DNA of 64,000 bases, taken from the NCBI GenBank assembly GCA_023014485.1, contig JAJOZX010012054.1, forward strand, positions 1 through 64,000. The letters are read 5' to 3'. Both the position numbers and the translations under genes were made by a program. The first letter of the stretch is position 1. Each line of letters opens with the position of its first letter. This DNA comes from Bathynomus jamesi. Taxonomy: Eukaryota; Arthropoda; Malacostraca; Isopoda; Cirolanidae. Under the pieces are notes generated by a model. That model saw only the letters and a program-made list of their open reading frames with translations, did not search any database and was not told the DNA's origin. Below, piece by piece: positions 52,524 through 64,000 of the stretch.

Positions 52524-53560
52524 ATAAAATATACCGTACATATTTTTTTTTATTAAAATCTGTATTGTCCGGCATTTCTCTAACCGAAAATCTACATTAA
52601 CCAATAATCTTATTAAAGGAATTTTTACAAATGGTAATAAATATTAATATTGTGATAAATCGCAAAGCAATGCATCGAATTTTCGTCTTCATTATCTGTC
52701 TCGCATGGCTGATGTCACGGGAGTAAATGGACAATAAAAGAACAATTATTTATGGTTGTAAATCAATTACAGCTGCACGGTAATATTTTTTGGATCGATT
52801 CTGCAGCGATTATTAAGTCTACGAAAGATTTTTTAAAATTCGTTTCCTGGAGCATCCCAGAACATTTCCTGTTATTCTACAGTACAATAATATAATAATT
52901 GTATATTTTAATGACAACATTAATATATAATATTCTATAGCTATTTTAAATAATTCAATATGTAGTTTTTTTTTTGTGCAGGAAGGGGGCGAGCGCCCGC
53001 AAAATGACCCTCTATAGAAGGAGAGAGCCGAAATCAAGATTCAGAATGATCCCATTTTGTATTCTTTTTTTTTAATTTTGAAAGAATTGTGTAGTGAGGA
53101 ATAGAGAGAGAAGTGTGTGTTTGAGAACATGCTGGACTGCTCACAGGGTAGATGAGACACGGAGAAAGATCGGCTAAGGAGGACAGTAACAGGAGAAACG
53201 CGAGTTCCAGCACTCGCTGTTTCCTGCCTAATGTCTCCTGAATACTTCCCTCGTTGACTGGTGTTTATAGGTAGATCCAGGGTGCGAAAAATATTTTTAT
53301 ATGTATATTTATAGTATATCAGTTGGCAGGGGGTCAACGGAAAATCGAGGAAGGATTTTAAGTGGGGTGCTTCTTTTCTGGTGGAACGTGCAGGAATGGC
53401 GTTCCGATACTTTTTATTTTCAACATGAAGATTTTTTACATGATGAAATTATAGGAACAGGAAGGATGCCATTTTTATTTGGATTGGGATGGGATGACAA
53501 ATGGCAAAGGTTGTAGGAAATTTATAACAGAGTTCCGGAACCTTTCTTTCAGTAAAATAT
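52481..53560. other. AT-rich non-coding stretch
   Basis: It starts with (TA)n and has no recognisable gene. ORFs at 52819, 53041 and 53301 show no domains. Confidence 0.45.
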
Positions 53561-54452
53561 ATATATATACACCGGGCATCGTGAAGAGCGCGAACATAGT
53601 TCCAGTATATAAAGGATATCATCGATCCGAGGCCAAAACCTATAGGCCAGTGTCGCTAAAATATTTGAAAGAATAGTTGGACAGAAAATCTATGACTTTT
53701 TGGAAATTTGGAAAAAATTAAATGATAATCAACCACTACAACAATATTGATGCACTGGAAAGTAATGAAAACTATGATGTAATATATACAGACTTTGCCA
53801 AAGCGTTCGACAAGTGTGACCATGGAATCATCATAATACATAAACTGAAATATATGGGAATAACAGGAAAAGTAGGGAAATGGATATATAATTTCCTTAG
53901 TGAGCGGCGGCAAGTCGTTACAGTACAAGGAATATCATCAGAATCAGAGGTCTTCAACTCGGTACCACAAGGAACAGTATTAGCTTCACCACTATTCATA
54001 ATCATGCTAACTGACATAGATGAGGACGTTACCAGAGAGACAGCACAGTAACATCTTTTGCCGATGACACAAAGATCAGTAGAAAAATAAGAAACCCAGA
54101 AGATATAGGGTCTGTACAAACCGACATGAACAGAATCTATAAGTGGATGGACCACCACAATATGAAATTTAACACTGAGAAATTTCAGCTGTTACGGTAC
54201 GGAAAAAGGGAGTACCTAAAATCCATGGAATATTACACTCCAAATGGACAGGAAATTCAGAGAAAATCTAAAGCAAAAGATTTAGGGGTTGTAATGACAG
54301 ATGATGCAAAACTTGAAATGCAAAATAAAATAGCAGTAAACAGAGCAAAGATAATAACTGGGCAGATACTGAGAACCTTTAAACGAAGGGAGAGGAATTC
54401 CTCTACTGAAGACACTGATCATACCCAAATTGAAATACTGCTCAGTCCCAAC
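53561..54452 (+). pseudogene. LINE reverse transcriptase fragment, left part
   Basis: The + strand reads SANIVPVYKG, KTYRPVSLK, YTDFAKAFDKCDHGIIIIHK, YNFLSERRQVVTVQG, SVPQGTVLASPLFIIMLTDI, then in another frame HSNIFCRxxT (site of the FADDT motif) and KEYLKSMEYYTPNGQE with DLGVVMTDDAKLE. Frames change near 53690 and 54050. It is cut at 54452 by a hAT element and resumes at 55702 (CPYKKEEIRRREGIQSF). Confidence 0.78.
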
Positions 54453-55350
54453 TAGTGCTTGCATAATACCGAAAATTTTCAATACCGGTATTTGGAGGCA
54501 ATTATGCTAATCCCGGTATTATGAAAAAAATAATTTATTTTGATTTATTATGGTGCCACCCCACAAGTCTGAGGGACTTGCACTACTCGCCATATTTACT
54601 ATAAATTAATGACCCAACTCCAAATAGATGGCATTCTATTTGAAAAAGTTTATACAGTAAATTACTAAATTGTAATAAAAATATTATTTGAATTTTTTTT
54701 TAGCATATTATTATACAACTACTGGGGTAGATAGAAATAGTTCCACGCTAATGATTTTCTTGACATTCTTGACAAAAGTTTGAAGGGGTATATTAGTTTT
54801 AAAAGTTTTCTTCATATAAGAATATCGCAAAAGTTATTTGTAAAATGTTTAAATCAGATAGATCTATTAGCAACAAAACCTTCCTCTACAATGTTGAAAA
54901 TCCAAGTGGCAAATGTAAGAAAGAACGATGCATTGGGATTTGGGAACGCGATGATTTGAAATCGTGTGCATACGTTTTTGAACGTATCTAATACGTTTTA
55001 AAACGTTTGAAGCAAAAAAATTGACAAAATACGTTACAGTTTAAAGCATTATTTATTAAAGTCTCCTAGAACACGATAAATCTGGTTTATAAGAATTATT
55101 ATGTATAATAATATATATATATATATATACACAAACTCAGAATGGTTCCCTGAGAACATTATATGTTAAACACAGACCGTGCATGGAACAAGGAACTCTT
55201 CTGGGAAAATTAAATCCTATAGTCCGAATAAGTAATGGTAAATGACAAATACCATTTACCATTACTTATTCGGACTATAGTGGATTTAATTTTCCCAGAA
55301 GAGTTCCTTGTTCCATGCACGGTCTGTGTTTAACATATATATATATATAA

Positions 55351-55388
<38 letters not shown>

Positions 55389-55701
55389 TGCAATAAAGAG
55401 TTTTTGTTTGTTTTGTTTGTTTGTTATAACCTCTTTTCATGATCCATGCATAATATAAATTATAAAAGTTAGTGCAATAAATAGTTTTCTTTGATAGAAA
55501 GGAATAGAAAACGAAAAAAAGAGGTTAACTGCAAAATACCCCGAAACTTTTTTTTTCTCTGAATCCTCCAAAAACAGTTTATTTGCCTATTGGAGGACTA
55601 AATTGCCTAAATTTTACAATAGCAATTTTTGTCAATACCGAAAACCTATAATATCGGTATCGGTATTATTTGTACTTCTTCAATACCAGTTTTAACCCCT
55701 A
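54453..55701. mobile_element. non-autonomous hAT-type element in the LINE, 8-bp target duplication
   Basis: Exact duplications GTCCCAAC lie at 54445-54452 and 55702-55709. The ends start TAGTGCTTG and TAGGGGTTA with nearby CCGGTATTG/AATACC-rich inverted sequence. There is no transposase. The centre holds a palindrome and TA tracts. The LINE frame is continuous across the excision-equivalent point, confirming the insertion. Confidence 0.85.
55163..55337. repeat. 175-bp near-perfect palindrome
   Basis: Arms 55163-55244 and 55253-55337 (ATGTTAAACACAGACCGTGC, ATGGAACAAGGAACTCTTCT, GGGAAAATTAAATCC ...) are complementary except for about three bases near GGACTATAG. The loop is 8 bases. It is flanked on both sides by TA repeats. 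Confidence 0.9.
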
Positions 55702-55745
55702 GTCCCAACATGCCCATATAAAAAAGAAGAAATTAGACGGCGAGA

Positions 55746-57640
55746 AGGGATTCAGAGCTTCTGATAATGATATACCTTGGATTTTTACGGCTTGCTGCCG
55801 TTCCTTGAGGAAGTTGTAGATCCATTTGCTCACATTGCCTGTTGTTGTTTAATTTTGTTTGCTAATTATGTCATGATCACACTTATCGAATTCTTTAGCA
55901 AAAACCTGTATATATTACATCGTAATTATCATTGCTCTCAATTGCTTCTATGATATTGTTATAGTGCTCTATTCATTGTTATAAGCACGATCTTCCTGAT
56001 CGGAATCCGTGCTGGTTCTCATTGAATCTTTGCATTGTCTCCAAAAAGTCATATTTTCTCTGATTATTCTTTCAAATATTTTGGTGAGATGTCATGTTAG
56101 TGACACCCATTTATAGTTCTTTGCTTGAGACCCCCCCACCTTTATAGTATATGGGAATATTGTTCGCTTTTTTTTAGTGTACTTGGTATCTTCCCTGTGT
56201 TCAGGGATTTTCTCCATATCCAATAAAGGGGTGTAGCTATTTCGTTAGTTTTTAATTAACAAGGCATTCATTTGTCCAGGCCTGCGGCTGAATGTGATTT
56301 CGTTTGTCCTATGCTTTTCACTATATCTTTTGCAATAAATTCAAATCAATTATACATTCTCCATTTAATTCCTCTTCAAAAGAGGTGTTTCTGTCCGGTA
56401 ATGCTTTGTCTGTATTTGGGTACTGAAAGCTGATTCATATTGAGCTCTCAACATTTCTTTCAGATCATCTGTTAGCTTATATTTTCTTTCCTTAAGGGTG
56501 CGATAGTGCTCCGTGTTTTTTTGTTTTGTTTGTTTTTGCTAAGCTATGGAAGTATTGTCAGTTACCTTTTATTGTTTTCACTGCATCTTCCTCTCTTCTC
56601 TTTGCTTGGCCTTAATTAGCCCTTATATTTCCCCATCTATACTTTCCAATTTTGCTTGCATCACGTTTTTGGTGGTGGTGTCAGTGCAATTAATTAACAA
56701 CTTCCTGGCTACTCTCCTTTTGCGAAACAATGTTCACCTTTGCCTCTCGAAATAGTTCCTTTTTCTCTGACTGTACTTTTGGAACATATGTTTCGGGATT
56801 TCCAGCGCTTTTTTCCAATATTATTTCTTCGGTTGTTTGTTTTATCCTTCAAGACTGTTTTCCCACTCTGTGCCATGTGGATCTGATTTCTTCTCAATTT
56901 ATATAGTCCTAGAGTTTAGATTAAAAATCTTAGATTTGCTTTTTTCTTTAGAATGGGTATTTTCTTTTAGTGCTCTAGCCATATTAGTGGATACCTCAAT
57001 AATGTGGTCCGAGATATTTTTTCATGTATTTTTATATCATTGTTTAAGTTGGTGTTATTCCAGAATAACGGATCCATATAGTTATTTTTCTGGTATCCGT
57101 TATCTCCCGCGTTAACATAAATTAATTTGTTCGAGCTATCAACGTTTTTGTTTGCTCCTAGTCTTCTCTCGTGTCCCCATGCCTTTATACATTTCTTACC
57201 ATTCATTTGTATTTTATAAATGGGAAATTAAAATTACCGTAGAGTATTACCTATATTCGGGGGTAGGGTGTTTAAGGACTATTAGGTTTCCGATGTCGGC
57301 AATGGCTTCAGAATTTTGAGTTGGAGTGTTCGGAGGTCTATATGTGACTATTATTAGTATCGCGTTAAATTTTTCAATTTTTACTGCCGAGAGCTCTACA
57401 TAGCTGTTTGAGTTACTACTTATTGTCTCTTATCATATGGCTCTCATGTACATACACTGTATTGCACAGCCACCTTTTCGTCTTTGTTCTGTGAGCTCAT
57501 AGTATGTTGTAACAATTTTTTATATTTTTTTTTATCTATGCAGTATTCGCAGTTTTCACAATCCCCTTGGCAGTCTTTAAGATGTGTTTTTGTGAGGCAT
57601 GCGATGTCAGTCCGTATTTCTTCCATAAATCTTTGCGGGT
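55746..57640 (-). pseudogene. degraded LINE in opposite orientation: endonuclease and RT remains
   Basis: The minus strand carries IACLTKTHLKDCQGDCENCE (endonuclease block with the TxT/EH site region) at 57626-57444, NQHGFRSGRSC near 56020 (RT), and VSKWIYNFLKERQQAVKIQG near 55800. The last block is homologous to YNFLSERRQVVTVQG in the + strand LINE just before it. The two copies therefore belong to one family and meet tail to tail at about 55745. Many frame breaks are present. Confidence 0.65.
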
Positions 57641-58029
57641 ATCAAACTTTGTTTATCGTGTTATTCGGTGGTATCCCCTTGAATATTTGCCAGGACTGTA
57701 TTTGTTTCATGTTTTGCATTGTCCTTCGAGTATTCCAAATTCATTTTCATTCAGTGTCACCTGTTTTGTATTTCTGTGGTCCTTCGAGAAAGCTCTTTTT
57801 CCGGTTACCTGTTCTCATAGTTTCTTGCTTGGTAACGGATCGGCTCGGAGGTTCTCGGTTGTGTTGAATGAGGCTTAGTAGCCGTATTGTCTGTGATGTC
57901 TAGAAAAATTGTTTCTTGGTTTCATAGGTTTCTTGCTGGTTTTCCTATTGTCTATTGAGTTTGTTGGGAGGTGGTGATGGTACCATTTCTTACCATATAT
58001 ATATATATATATATAAAATAATTATTTGT

Positions 58030-58175
58030 GTTGTTTAACCTCCTTCGGAACATCTAAGGTCATATGATGGAGGGGACCTACAGCTTTACGTGGGATCCGA
58101 ACCACAGGTCGCTACATAATCTGGACATGGAGGATGGTCTCCCTTCCAACTACTACCCAGACGCAAGAAAACCTA
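58030..58175 (-). repeat. 5S-rRNA-derived SINE, 5'-truncated
   Basis: The minus strand has GTCTGGGTAGTAGTTGGAAG, GGAGACCATCC (5S C-box region) and the shared tail CGTAAAGCTGTAGGTCCCCT, CCATCATATGACCTTAGATG, GGTTAAACAACAC. The 5S head is cut at the start of an adjacent LINE fragment. Confidence 0.8.
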
Positions 58176-58960
58176 GACTCGACACGACCATTACACCCTT
58201 CAATACAGACCAGACCACCACCATCATCAAAAACATTAAGAATTCGAAGGCTACTGGACCAGACAACATATCTAACATACACCTTAAACACTTGGGCCCA
58301 CAGGGAATACTAGCTCTCACAAATATGAGCACATATTCATACCAACACTATTATTCCTGACATATGGAAACAAGATAAAATTATTACACTACTCAAACCA
58401 CACAAAAATTGAACAGAACCAGCTTCCTATAGACCCATTACTTTACTATGCACACCTTCCAAAATAACAGAAAGACTAATCTTACAAATCACCAACCCAC
58501 ACATACCACTATCGCCTACTCAACATGGATTCAGACCTCACCACTCAACCACGACATTACTCACTAACCTCACGCAGCACATCATGGATGGCATCAACTC
58601 CAGACGACCAGCTCAACGTACACTATTAGCAACAATAGACATTAGTAAAGCATTTGATACTATCCCACGCTTCCCTCCAAATAACAAAATACTCAACACA
58701 AACATGCACAATAACACCAAAAGGTGGCTGAGCAACTATCTTTCAGGAAGATACATGTCACATTTAATGGCAAGTCATCCAAAAACAAGCTTTTTCCGAA
58801 CGGGGTCCCTCAAGGCTCTGTTCCACCCACAACAACATTGACACCGCTACAAATAACCTACAAACATACATAAACAGTATATAAGACTGGCTCACACACA
58901 ATAAACTCAAAGTAGCGCCCACAAAATCAACCATCACGTTGCTTACAAGTGTGGAAAATT
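58176..58960 (+). pseudogene. LINE reverse transcriptase fragment (Jockey-like)
   Basis: The + strand reads NIKNSKATGPDNISNIHLKH, EPASYRPITLLCTPSKITER, SPTQHGFRPHHSTTTLLTN, LLATIDISKAFDTIPR, and a late block WLTHNKLKVAPTKST. Order and motifs match the RT of Jockey-type LINEs. The YADD-bearing part is lost in a deletion near 58830. Frames change several times; both ends of the element are missing. Confidence 0.75.
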
Positions 58961-59884
58961 TGGGAGTACCGAAATGGAAGACCCACCTAATCTTGGATAA
59001 GCCATATTGACATTAAAATAAATAATAACAATAAAAAATAACTCGGAAGGAGAACATGAACTCTTGCTGAGAAAAATTAAAAAGACACCAACGAAGAAAC
59101 AAATATGGGATGAAAAGAAAAAAAGATCCCATGCTAGAAATAGCAACACGGTTTTGAAGAAGAAGAAAAAGATCGGATAAGCTGAATAAGCAGAGGGAGG
59201 ATGATACAAAAACGAAGACGAAAAAGCCGGAATAAAAATGTTTTTATGGTGTCAAGAATAAAATTTATAAGTTTCAAGGTAAGAAGTTCATAAATTTCCC
59301 TTCGGTTATTAAATTTAGGTTAAATAAGCTGACATTTCAGCTGTAATTGTTTAACAAAAGAGTATGGAAGTCCTGTTTATGGACAAATAGTTAGGCTGGT
59401 TCATCTTTGGCCTAGGTCTTCCATCTCCAACGTAGCCTAGGTTGTGTTTAGGCTACTCTGGTTGGAGCAGGACCTATTTTTTCCATATCTATAATGGTGG
59501 CCCGTGTGGGGAAGGGTTATTTGCTGTGAAAACCTTAACCTTGAATAAAATAAAATAAAAAAACAAAAAAAATAAAATTACGCCTTATCAAACATTTTGA
59601 CATCTGAACAGAATTTATTCCATGTTTGGCTTTTTCAAATACTTACTACATATAAATAATAATAAATTACGAAGCCCTAACTAAAAATAAAAATAAGAAA
59701 TAATTCAAATGCTTCAAAACTTATCATTTGGTCATAAATGTGGTAAAATTCTAGAATAAGGGTAATCAGAAGCCTAGCCTATTTAACCAAAATAAAGCTT
59801 ATATTATACATAATATGTATTTATAGAGTTGAAAGGGTTTTAGGATTTTGGGGACTTATTTTGGAAAAATAAAATAAACAAAAT
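58961..59884. other. non-coding stretch before the BEL/Pao frame
   Basis: A retroposed-looking piece near 59390-59580 ends in AATAAAATAAAA-rich sequence. The 5' LTR and primer-binding site of the following retrotransposon should lie here, but I could not delimit them because the 3' LTR is outside the window. Confidence 0.35.
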
Positions 59885-61190
59885 ATGGCTGAATGTGAAG
59901 CAATTGAGGCAAAGATTAAATCATTAAAAAGGAAGAGATCAGCAAGGAAGGGAGTCATTACCAGGCTTTTAACTACCTTTAATAGCAAAGAAAATCCAAA
60001 TAAAAGGGATTATGATACTATTTTGGGTGGTTTAAATAGAATTAAACAGGAAATAATAATTATAGATGAGGAAATTGTTACAGAAACTGATGGTTAAATG
60101 TTGGTGAAGAGACATATACAGCACTTTTGTGTGAACAAGAACAGAATATTTTTGAAATAGATTCTCACATAAATGAATTATATGCTGCTTTAGATAATCT
60201 ACCAAATAATTTAGAGGCTACAAATCAAAGTTTGATTGAGGCCTTCAGAAATGTATCCATTTCTAATGATGACAATAAACAACTAAAAGCCAAGTTACCA
60301 ACATTACAAGTACCAATATTTGAGGGTGATCGAACAAAATTTCAGTCTTTTCTAGAAAAATTTGATAGTTTAATTGGCAACAAAGATTATATATCTGATG
60401 TTGACAAATTCAGTTATCTGCTTAATTATTTAAAGGGCCCAGCCCTAAAACTGGTTGATGCCTTACCGGCAATTGGCAGTTCATATAAAATAGCTCTCAA
60501 ATTACTAGAAAGAAATTTCCTAAATAAAAAGAAATAGTAAATGATTTAGCAATAAAATTAAAAAATATAAAACCAGCCAAGGATAACCATCAGGATCTGT
60601 ACAATTTCTATTGTGAAATTGAATGCATGTTAGGTCATCTACAAAATAATGATATAGATCTAGAGAAATCAGCATGGTTTATCCAAGCCATAATATTTGA
60701 TTGTTTACCTACCCAAATTAGGGATATTTTCCAAAGAATAACGGGAAATACATACCCTACCCTTGATGAAATAAGGAATGAATTTCCAAATGTTTTGTCA
60801 ATGTACAAATCTTCAAAGATTGATTCACAAACAAAGATTGATTCACAAATAAACCAAACAAAGAAAATTCAAACAAAACCAAACCACAACGCAACAAAGA
60901 CAAATCAGAACAAAAAGTGATAGGTCTAACTCCTACACTACAAATTTTAATGTTACGACAGAATTTGTACGTAAGTGTAAATTTTGTTCGGCTGATGATC
61001 ACATAGCACACGATGTACTAAATATGTAGACTTAGAATCCCGGATAAACAGGTGTTCTCAGTTAAACCTTTGTACTAAATGCACAGCTGCAGGACATACT
61101 AACAAAGACTGCAAAACAAAAATAAGATTCAAATGTGTTAATTGTGGAAGTTTAAATCATGTCTCTTGTCTTTGTGATTCATTTAAAAAT
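59885..61190 (+). pseudogene. BEL/Pao Gag region with zinc knuckles
   Basis: This forms the particle and packages the RNA. The N-terminal ATG at 59885 opens a Lys-rich helical piece (AKIKSLKRKRSARKGVITRL). A stop then intervenes at 60096. The next frame (60127-60537) contains LPTLQVPIFEGDRTKFQSFL, the Gag-like block typical of BEL/Pao polyproteins (the DUF1759 type). A further piece ends near 60920. Beyond it CxxC...C-type knuckles (CTKCTAAGHTNKDC; CVNCGSLNHVSCLC) lie near 61070-61180. Three breaks are seen. Confidence 0.78.
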
Positions 61191-61304
61191 TCAAATAAAC
61201 AAAACCTAAAGAAAAATGAAAAAACATTTAATGGACATATATCAATAAATAATGTCAATAAAAATTCTAGTGTACTCCTACCTACAATAACCTTGGATTT
61301 AAAA

Positions 61305-61651
61305 AATAAAAAGGTGGGACAACTCCTATAAGATGTCTAATAGATTCTTGTTCCCAACAAACATTTGTAGATCAATCATTAGTTAATCAATTAGGCCTAC
61401 AAACTCATAAAAATGAACAAGAATTGTGTATAACATCATTTGTCAAAGAAAATGAACAGAAAGAAAAATATAGTACAGTCAATTTAGATCTGGATATACC
61501 CACAGAGAATAAAACAACAAACATAGAAGCAGTAGTCATTGAACAAGTTGGTCAACAAAAATTTAAAATACCAAATTTAAAACAAGTAATACAACAACTT
61601 AAAAAGCAATATAAAATTGCAGATAGAAATTTAAATGATGATAATAGATAA
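61305..61651 (+). pseudogene. BEL/Pao aspartic-protease region
   Basis: A short frame has RCLIDSCSQQTFVDQSL. The acidic site appears as IDSCSQ, in the position of the usual D-T/S-G or DSGSQ of retrotransposon proteases; the Gly is replaced by Cys here. It is followed by a 75-codon open stretch to 61651, then a frame break before the RT. Confidence 0.6.
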
Positions 61652-62124
61652 TGTTCAAATGTTAATTGGAGCTGATTATATTCACTTAATTCAGAAGGGC
61701 ATAGTCAGAATAGGAGATGGGATTGCTCTAGATACTCACTGGGGTATAGCTCCACTGGGACACATAGATAAATATAAAATAACAATGAAAAATAAAAATA
61801 TATGACTAACAAACTTGCCCTATTATGACAAGGTCTTACACAACTCAAATAATGACATAAATACTGAAATATTAAATAAATCATTAACAACTGAAGAATT
61901 AGATAAAGGTGTACAACAGCTCTGGCTATTAGAGTCAGTGGGGGTGCAAGATGGTGATCATACAGATGAAAATCAATTAATGGCTGAAAATTTTGAAAAT
62001 ACCATCATGTATGAAAATGGCCATTATTCAATTGAACTACCTTGGAAGATCAATAGTCCAAAATTAAATGATAATCTAAAGGTAGCTAAAGGTCATCTCT
62101 ATAATTTGATGAAAAGATTAAAAA

Positions 62125-63123
62125 ATGACAAGAATTAAAATGTATGATGATGTTTTCAAGGACCAGTTAGAAAAAGGCTTCATTGAAGAAGTTAAAGATC
62201 ACCCCTTTAAAAAAGACAACTGCCATTATCTTACTCACACAGGAGTCTATAGAAAGGATGCACCCACAACAAAACTTAGAGTTGTGTATAACTGTAGTCT
62301 TAAAGATGGCAATAAGCATAGCTTGAATGACTGTCTCATAGAGGGGCCTAATCTTATTTCAGACCTTGTAAAAATCCTTCTAAGATTTAGATTAGATGAC
62401 TATGCAGTTCAAAGTGATATAAGCAAAGCTTTTTTGAGAATTCATCTGAAAAATAACTATGACAAAGATCAACTAAGATTCTTGTGGTTTAATGATCCAT
62501 ATGACTTAAATAAAGGGTTTAAAACATTTAAATTTAATGTGGTTTTGTTTGGAGCAAATGCAAGTCCTAGTTTACTGGCTTTAACCATCAAACATCACTT
62601 AAATTTGTATGATGAAAATGATTTAACTGTTCAGTTCTTGAAAGATCACTTCTATGTAGATAACCTTGTAGGATCAACCAAAACAGAGTCAGAATTAAAT
62701 GAAGTTTACATAAAAGCAGATAAAATAATGAAAGAAGGTAATTTTGAATTAAGAGAGTGGATCACAAATAATGAGAGACTAAATCAAAAAATAAAATCAG
62801 AAGACAAAGGATTAACAGAACCAACAAACAGGGTGAAAACATTAGGCATGATCTGGGATTTGAACTCAGATTCTAAAGTTCATGACTCACTCTGCACAAA
62901 AGGCTACACCTTAGATACAACAGCTAACACAAAAAGAAAGATCTTATCCGAAAGTTCAAAAATATTTGATCCTATGGGTTTACTCCTTCCTTCTACTATC
63001 AGATCCAGGGTTCTTTTACAAGAATTTTGGAAACAGAAAGTAGACTGGGATGATCCTATAACCAATAAACAACAAGATAGCTGGAAAAGGTTAGCTAAAG
63101 ATCTCAATAAATACAAAACATAA
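62125..63123 (+). CDS. BEL/Pao reverse transcriptase segment
   Basis: An uninterrupted 332-codon frame. RT motifs in order are KLRVVYNCS, LNDCLIEGPNLISDLVKILL, SDISKAFLRI, LFGANASPSLL, and DHFYVDNLVGS, where the catalytic pair occurs as YVDN, the variant usual for BEL/Pao. The later blocks RKILSESSKIFDPMGLLLPS and QEFWKQKVDWDDPI are also characteristic of the group. A preceding open piece (61815-62138) overlaps in another frame. Confidence 0.85.
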   Translation: MTRIKMYDDVFKDQLEKGFIEEVKDHPFKKDNCHYLTHTGVYRKDAPTTKLRVVYNCSLKDGNKHSLNDCLIEGPNLISDLVKILLRFRLDDYAVQSDISKAFLRIHLKNNYDKDQLRFLWFNDPYDLNKGFKTFKFNVVLFGANASPSLLALTIKHHLNLYDENDLTVQFLKDHFYVDNLVGSTKTESELNEVYIKADKIMKEGNFELREWITNNERLNQKIKSEDKGLTEPTNRVKTLGMIWDLNSDSKVHDSLCTKGYTLDTTANTKRKILSESSKIFDPMGLLLPSTIRSRVLLQEFWKQKVDWDDPITNKQQDSWKRLAKDLNKYKT

Positions 63124-64000
63124 ATATTCCCAGAGTTTGTGGACACAGAGATACACCTCAAACCTTGCATGTATTTGGTGATGCCAGTGAAAAGGTGTAT
63201 GGCTGTTGCGCTTACCTTGTAGGTGAGGATGGCAGCCATTTGATCTATGCCAAGGGGAAAGTAACACCCTTAAAACAAAAGAAAACTATTCCTCAGCTTG
63301 AACTACTTGCGGGTTATCTAGCTGTAAAAATAACAGTATTTCTCCATGAAGTCTATTATGTAAACATCACAACTACATATATTTGGCTTGACAGTCAAAT
63401 CTGCTTGGCATGGATCAACTCTGATGAGTTAAACTCAAAAAACATCTTTGTCCGTAACAGATTAAGAGACATTAAAGAAGCTAGACAAAATTTGGACATA
63501 ACCTTCAGATACATTCCAACAAAACAAAATCCTGCAGACTTTCTTACAAGAGGATTATCCTGTAAATTACTAAAATCCAACAAAAATTGGTTTCATGGAC
63601 CTGAATTCATTCAGGATGAAACAATGTGGCCAGCAGAACAAATTAATGTAAAACTTAACATGATAACCACAAATAAAGTTGAGCCACTATTAGATTATAA
63701 CAATTATTCTGACTTTGGCAAACTTGTAAGAGTAACATCTTACTGTCTCAGATTCATTCACAACTGTTTAAAGAAAAATAAACAAAGAAATAATGAAATG
63801 TATACAAGTCTAGCTACCAAATATTGGATTAACCACATACAACAAACAGAATACAAAAATGAAATAGATTTTCTAACAATTGGTAAACAAATGAACAAAG
63901 TACCCTCTGTGGTAATAAACTTGAATCTTTACATTGACAAAGATGGCTTATTAAGATGTAAGGGTAGATTTGCAGCTGGTTCCTTCTTGGTGCTACTTGT
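63124..64000 (+). pseudogene. BEL/Pao RNase H and start of integrase
   Basis: After a stop at 63121 the protein continues in another frame with HVFGDASEKVYGCCAYLV (RNase H first Asp), IPQLELLAGYLAVKI (Glu), WLDSQICLAWI (Asp) and TKQNPADFLTRG. A long linker follows, and LLRCKGRF near 63950 marks the N-terminal edge of the integrase zinc-binding domain. The window ends there. Confidence 0.78.

Larger units (their letters stand above)
59885..64000 (+). mobile_element. BEL/Pao-type LTR retrotransposon, 3' part outside window
   Basis: Gag, zinc knuckles, protease, reverse transcriptase, RNase H and the beginning of integrase follow each other on +, the BEL/Pao gene order. Frames are interrupted in several places. 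LTRs were not identified. Confidence 0.88.

Noticed and set aside
58961..59884. 5' LTR of the BEL/Pao element
   Set aside because: Expected here, but without the 3' LTR in the window no boundaries or primer-binding site could be supported.

Overview
This is a eukaryotic, almost certainly arthropod, nuclear window. There are spliced exons with GT-AG borders, dense mariner/Tc1, hAT, non-LTR and BEL/Pao transposons, 5S- and tRNA-derived SINEs, and long AT-rich non-coding stretches. I see no operons, true tRNA genes, CRISPR arrays or phage. The species cannot be fixed from the sequence alone.

One host gene can be supported. It lies on the + strand from about 14.2 kb (first candidate exon) to 47.4 kb and runs off both ends of what I can trace. 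It encodes a member of the ribosome-binding protein 1 (p180) / kinectin family: a very long Lys/Glu-rich 11-residue repeat exon (17945-19307), then a chain of coiled-coil exons (26450, 32337, 33491, 34732, 36221, 39479, 43605, 47336). Intron phases match at every junction (2, 0, 1, 0, 0, 2, 0, 0, 0). Two exons carry net 1+1 and 2 missing bases at homopolymers; restoring them makes the exon lengths fit the phases exactly, so they look like assembly indels rather than gene decay. A possible alternative first exon with its own ATG sits at 45427.

Layout. 0-12 kb is a transposon graveyard: a GC-rich LINE with RNase H, a mariner, a 432-bp foldback element, a LINE split by a Tc1 element, a 2.7-kb hAT-like element with a perfect 8-bp target duplication, and an internally deleted mariner. 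12-20 kb holds SINEs, a minisatellite and the long repeat exon. 20-26 kb has a decayed mariner, copy 1 of an unassigned transposase-like family, and a hAT-like element inserted just at that gene's start codon, itself carrying another mariner derivative. 26.6-31.9 kb is a 5.3-kb element with about 190-bp terminal inverted repeats that encodes a large Cys-rich protein with a PIN/FEN-like motif, sitting 27 bp inside a host intron. 32-47 kb alternates host exons with MITEs and SINEs. 47-64 kb is again repetitive: a SINE, a deleted mariner, copy 2 of the unassigned family, three tandem 266-bp tRNA-like units, degraded LINEs split by a hAT element, and the 5' two thirds of a BEL/Pao LTR retrotransposon running off the end.

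The genes do not form a pathway; the window is one large host gene whose introns have been filled by nested mobile elements. The most novel-looking content is the 26.6-31.9 kb element, the two-copy unassigned family (21.6-23.7 and 49.7-51.7 kb), and a modular SINE family in which one 3' tail is joined to 5S-rRNA-like heads in some copies and tRNA-like heads in others.
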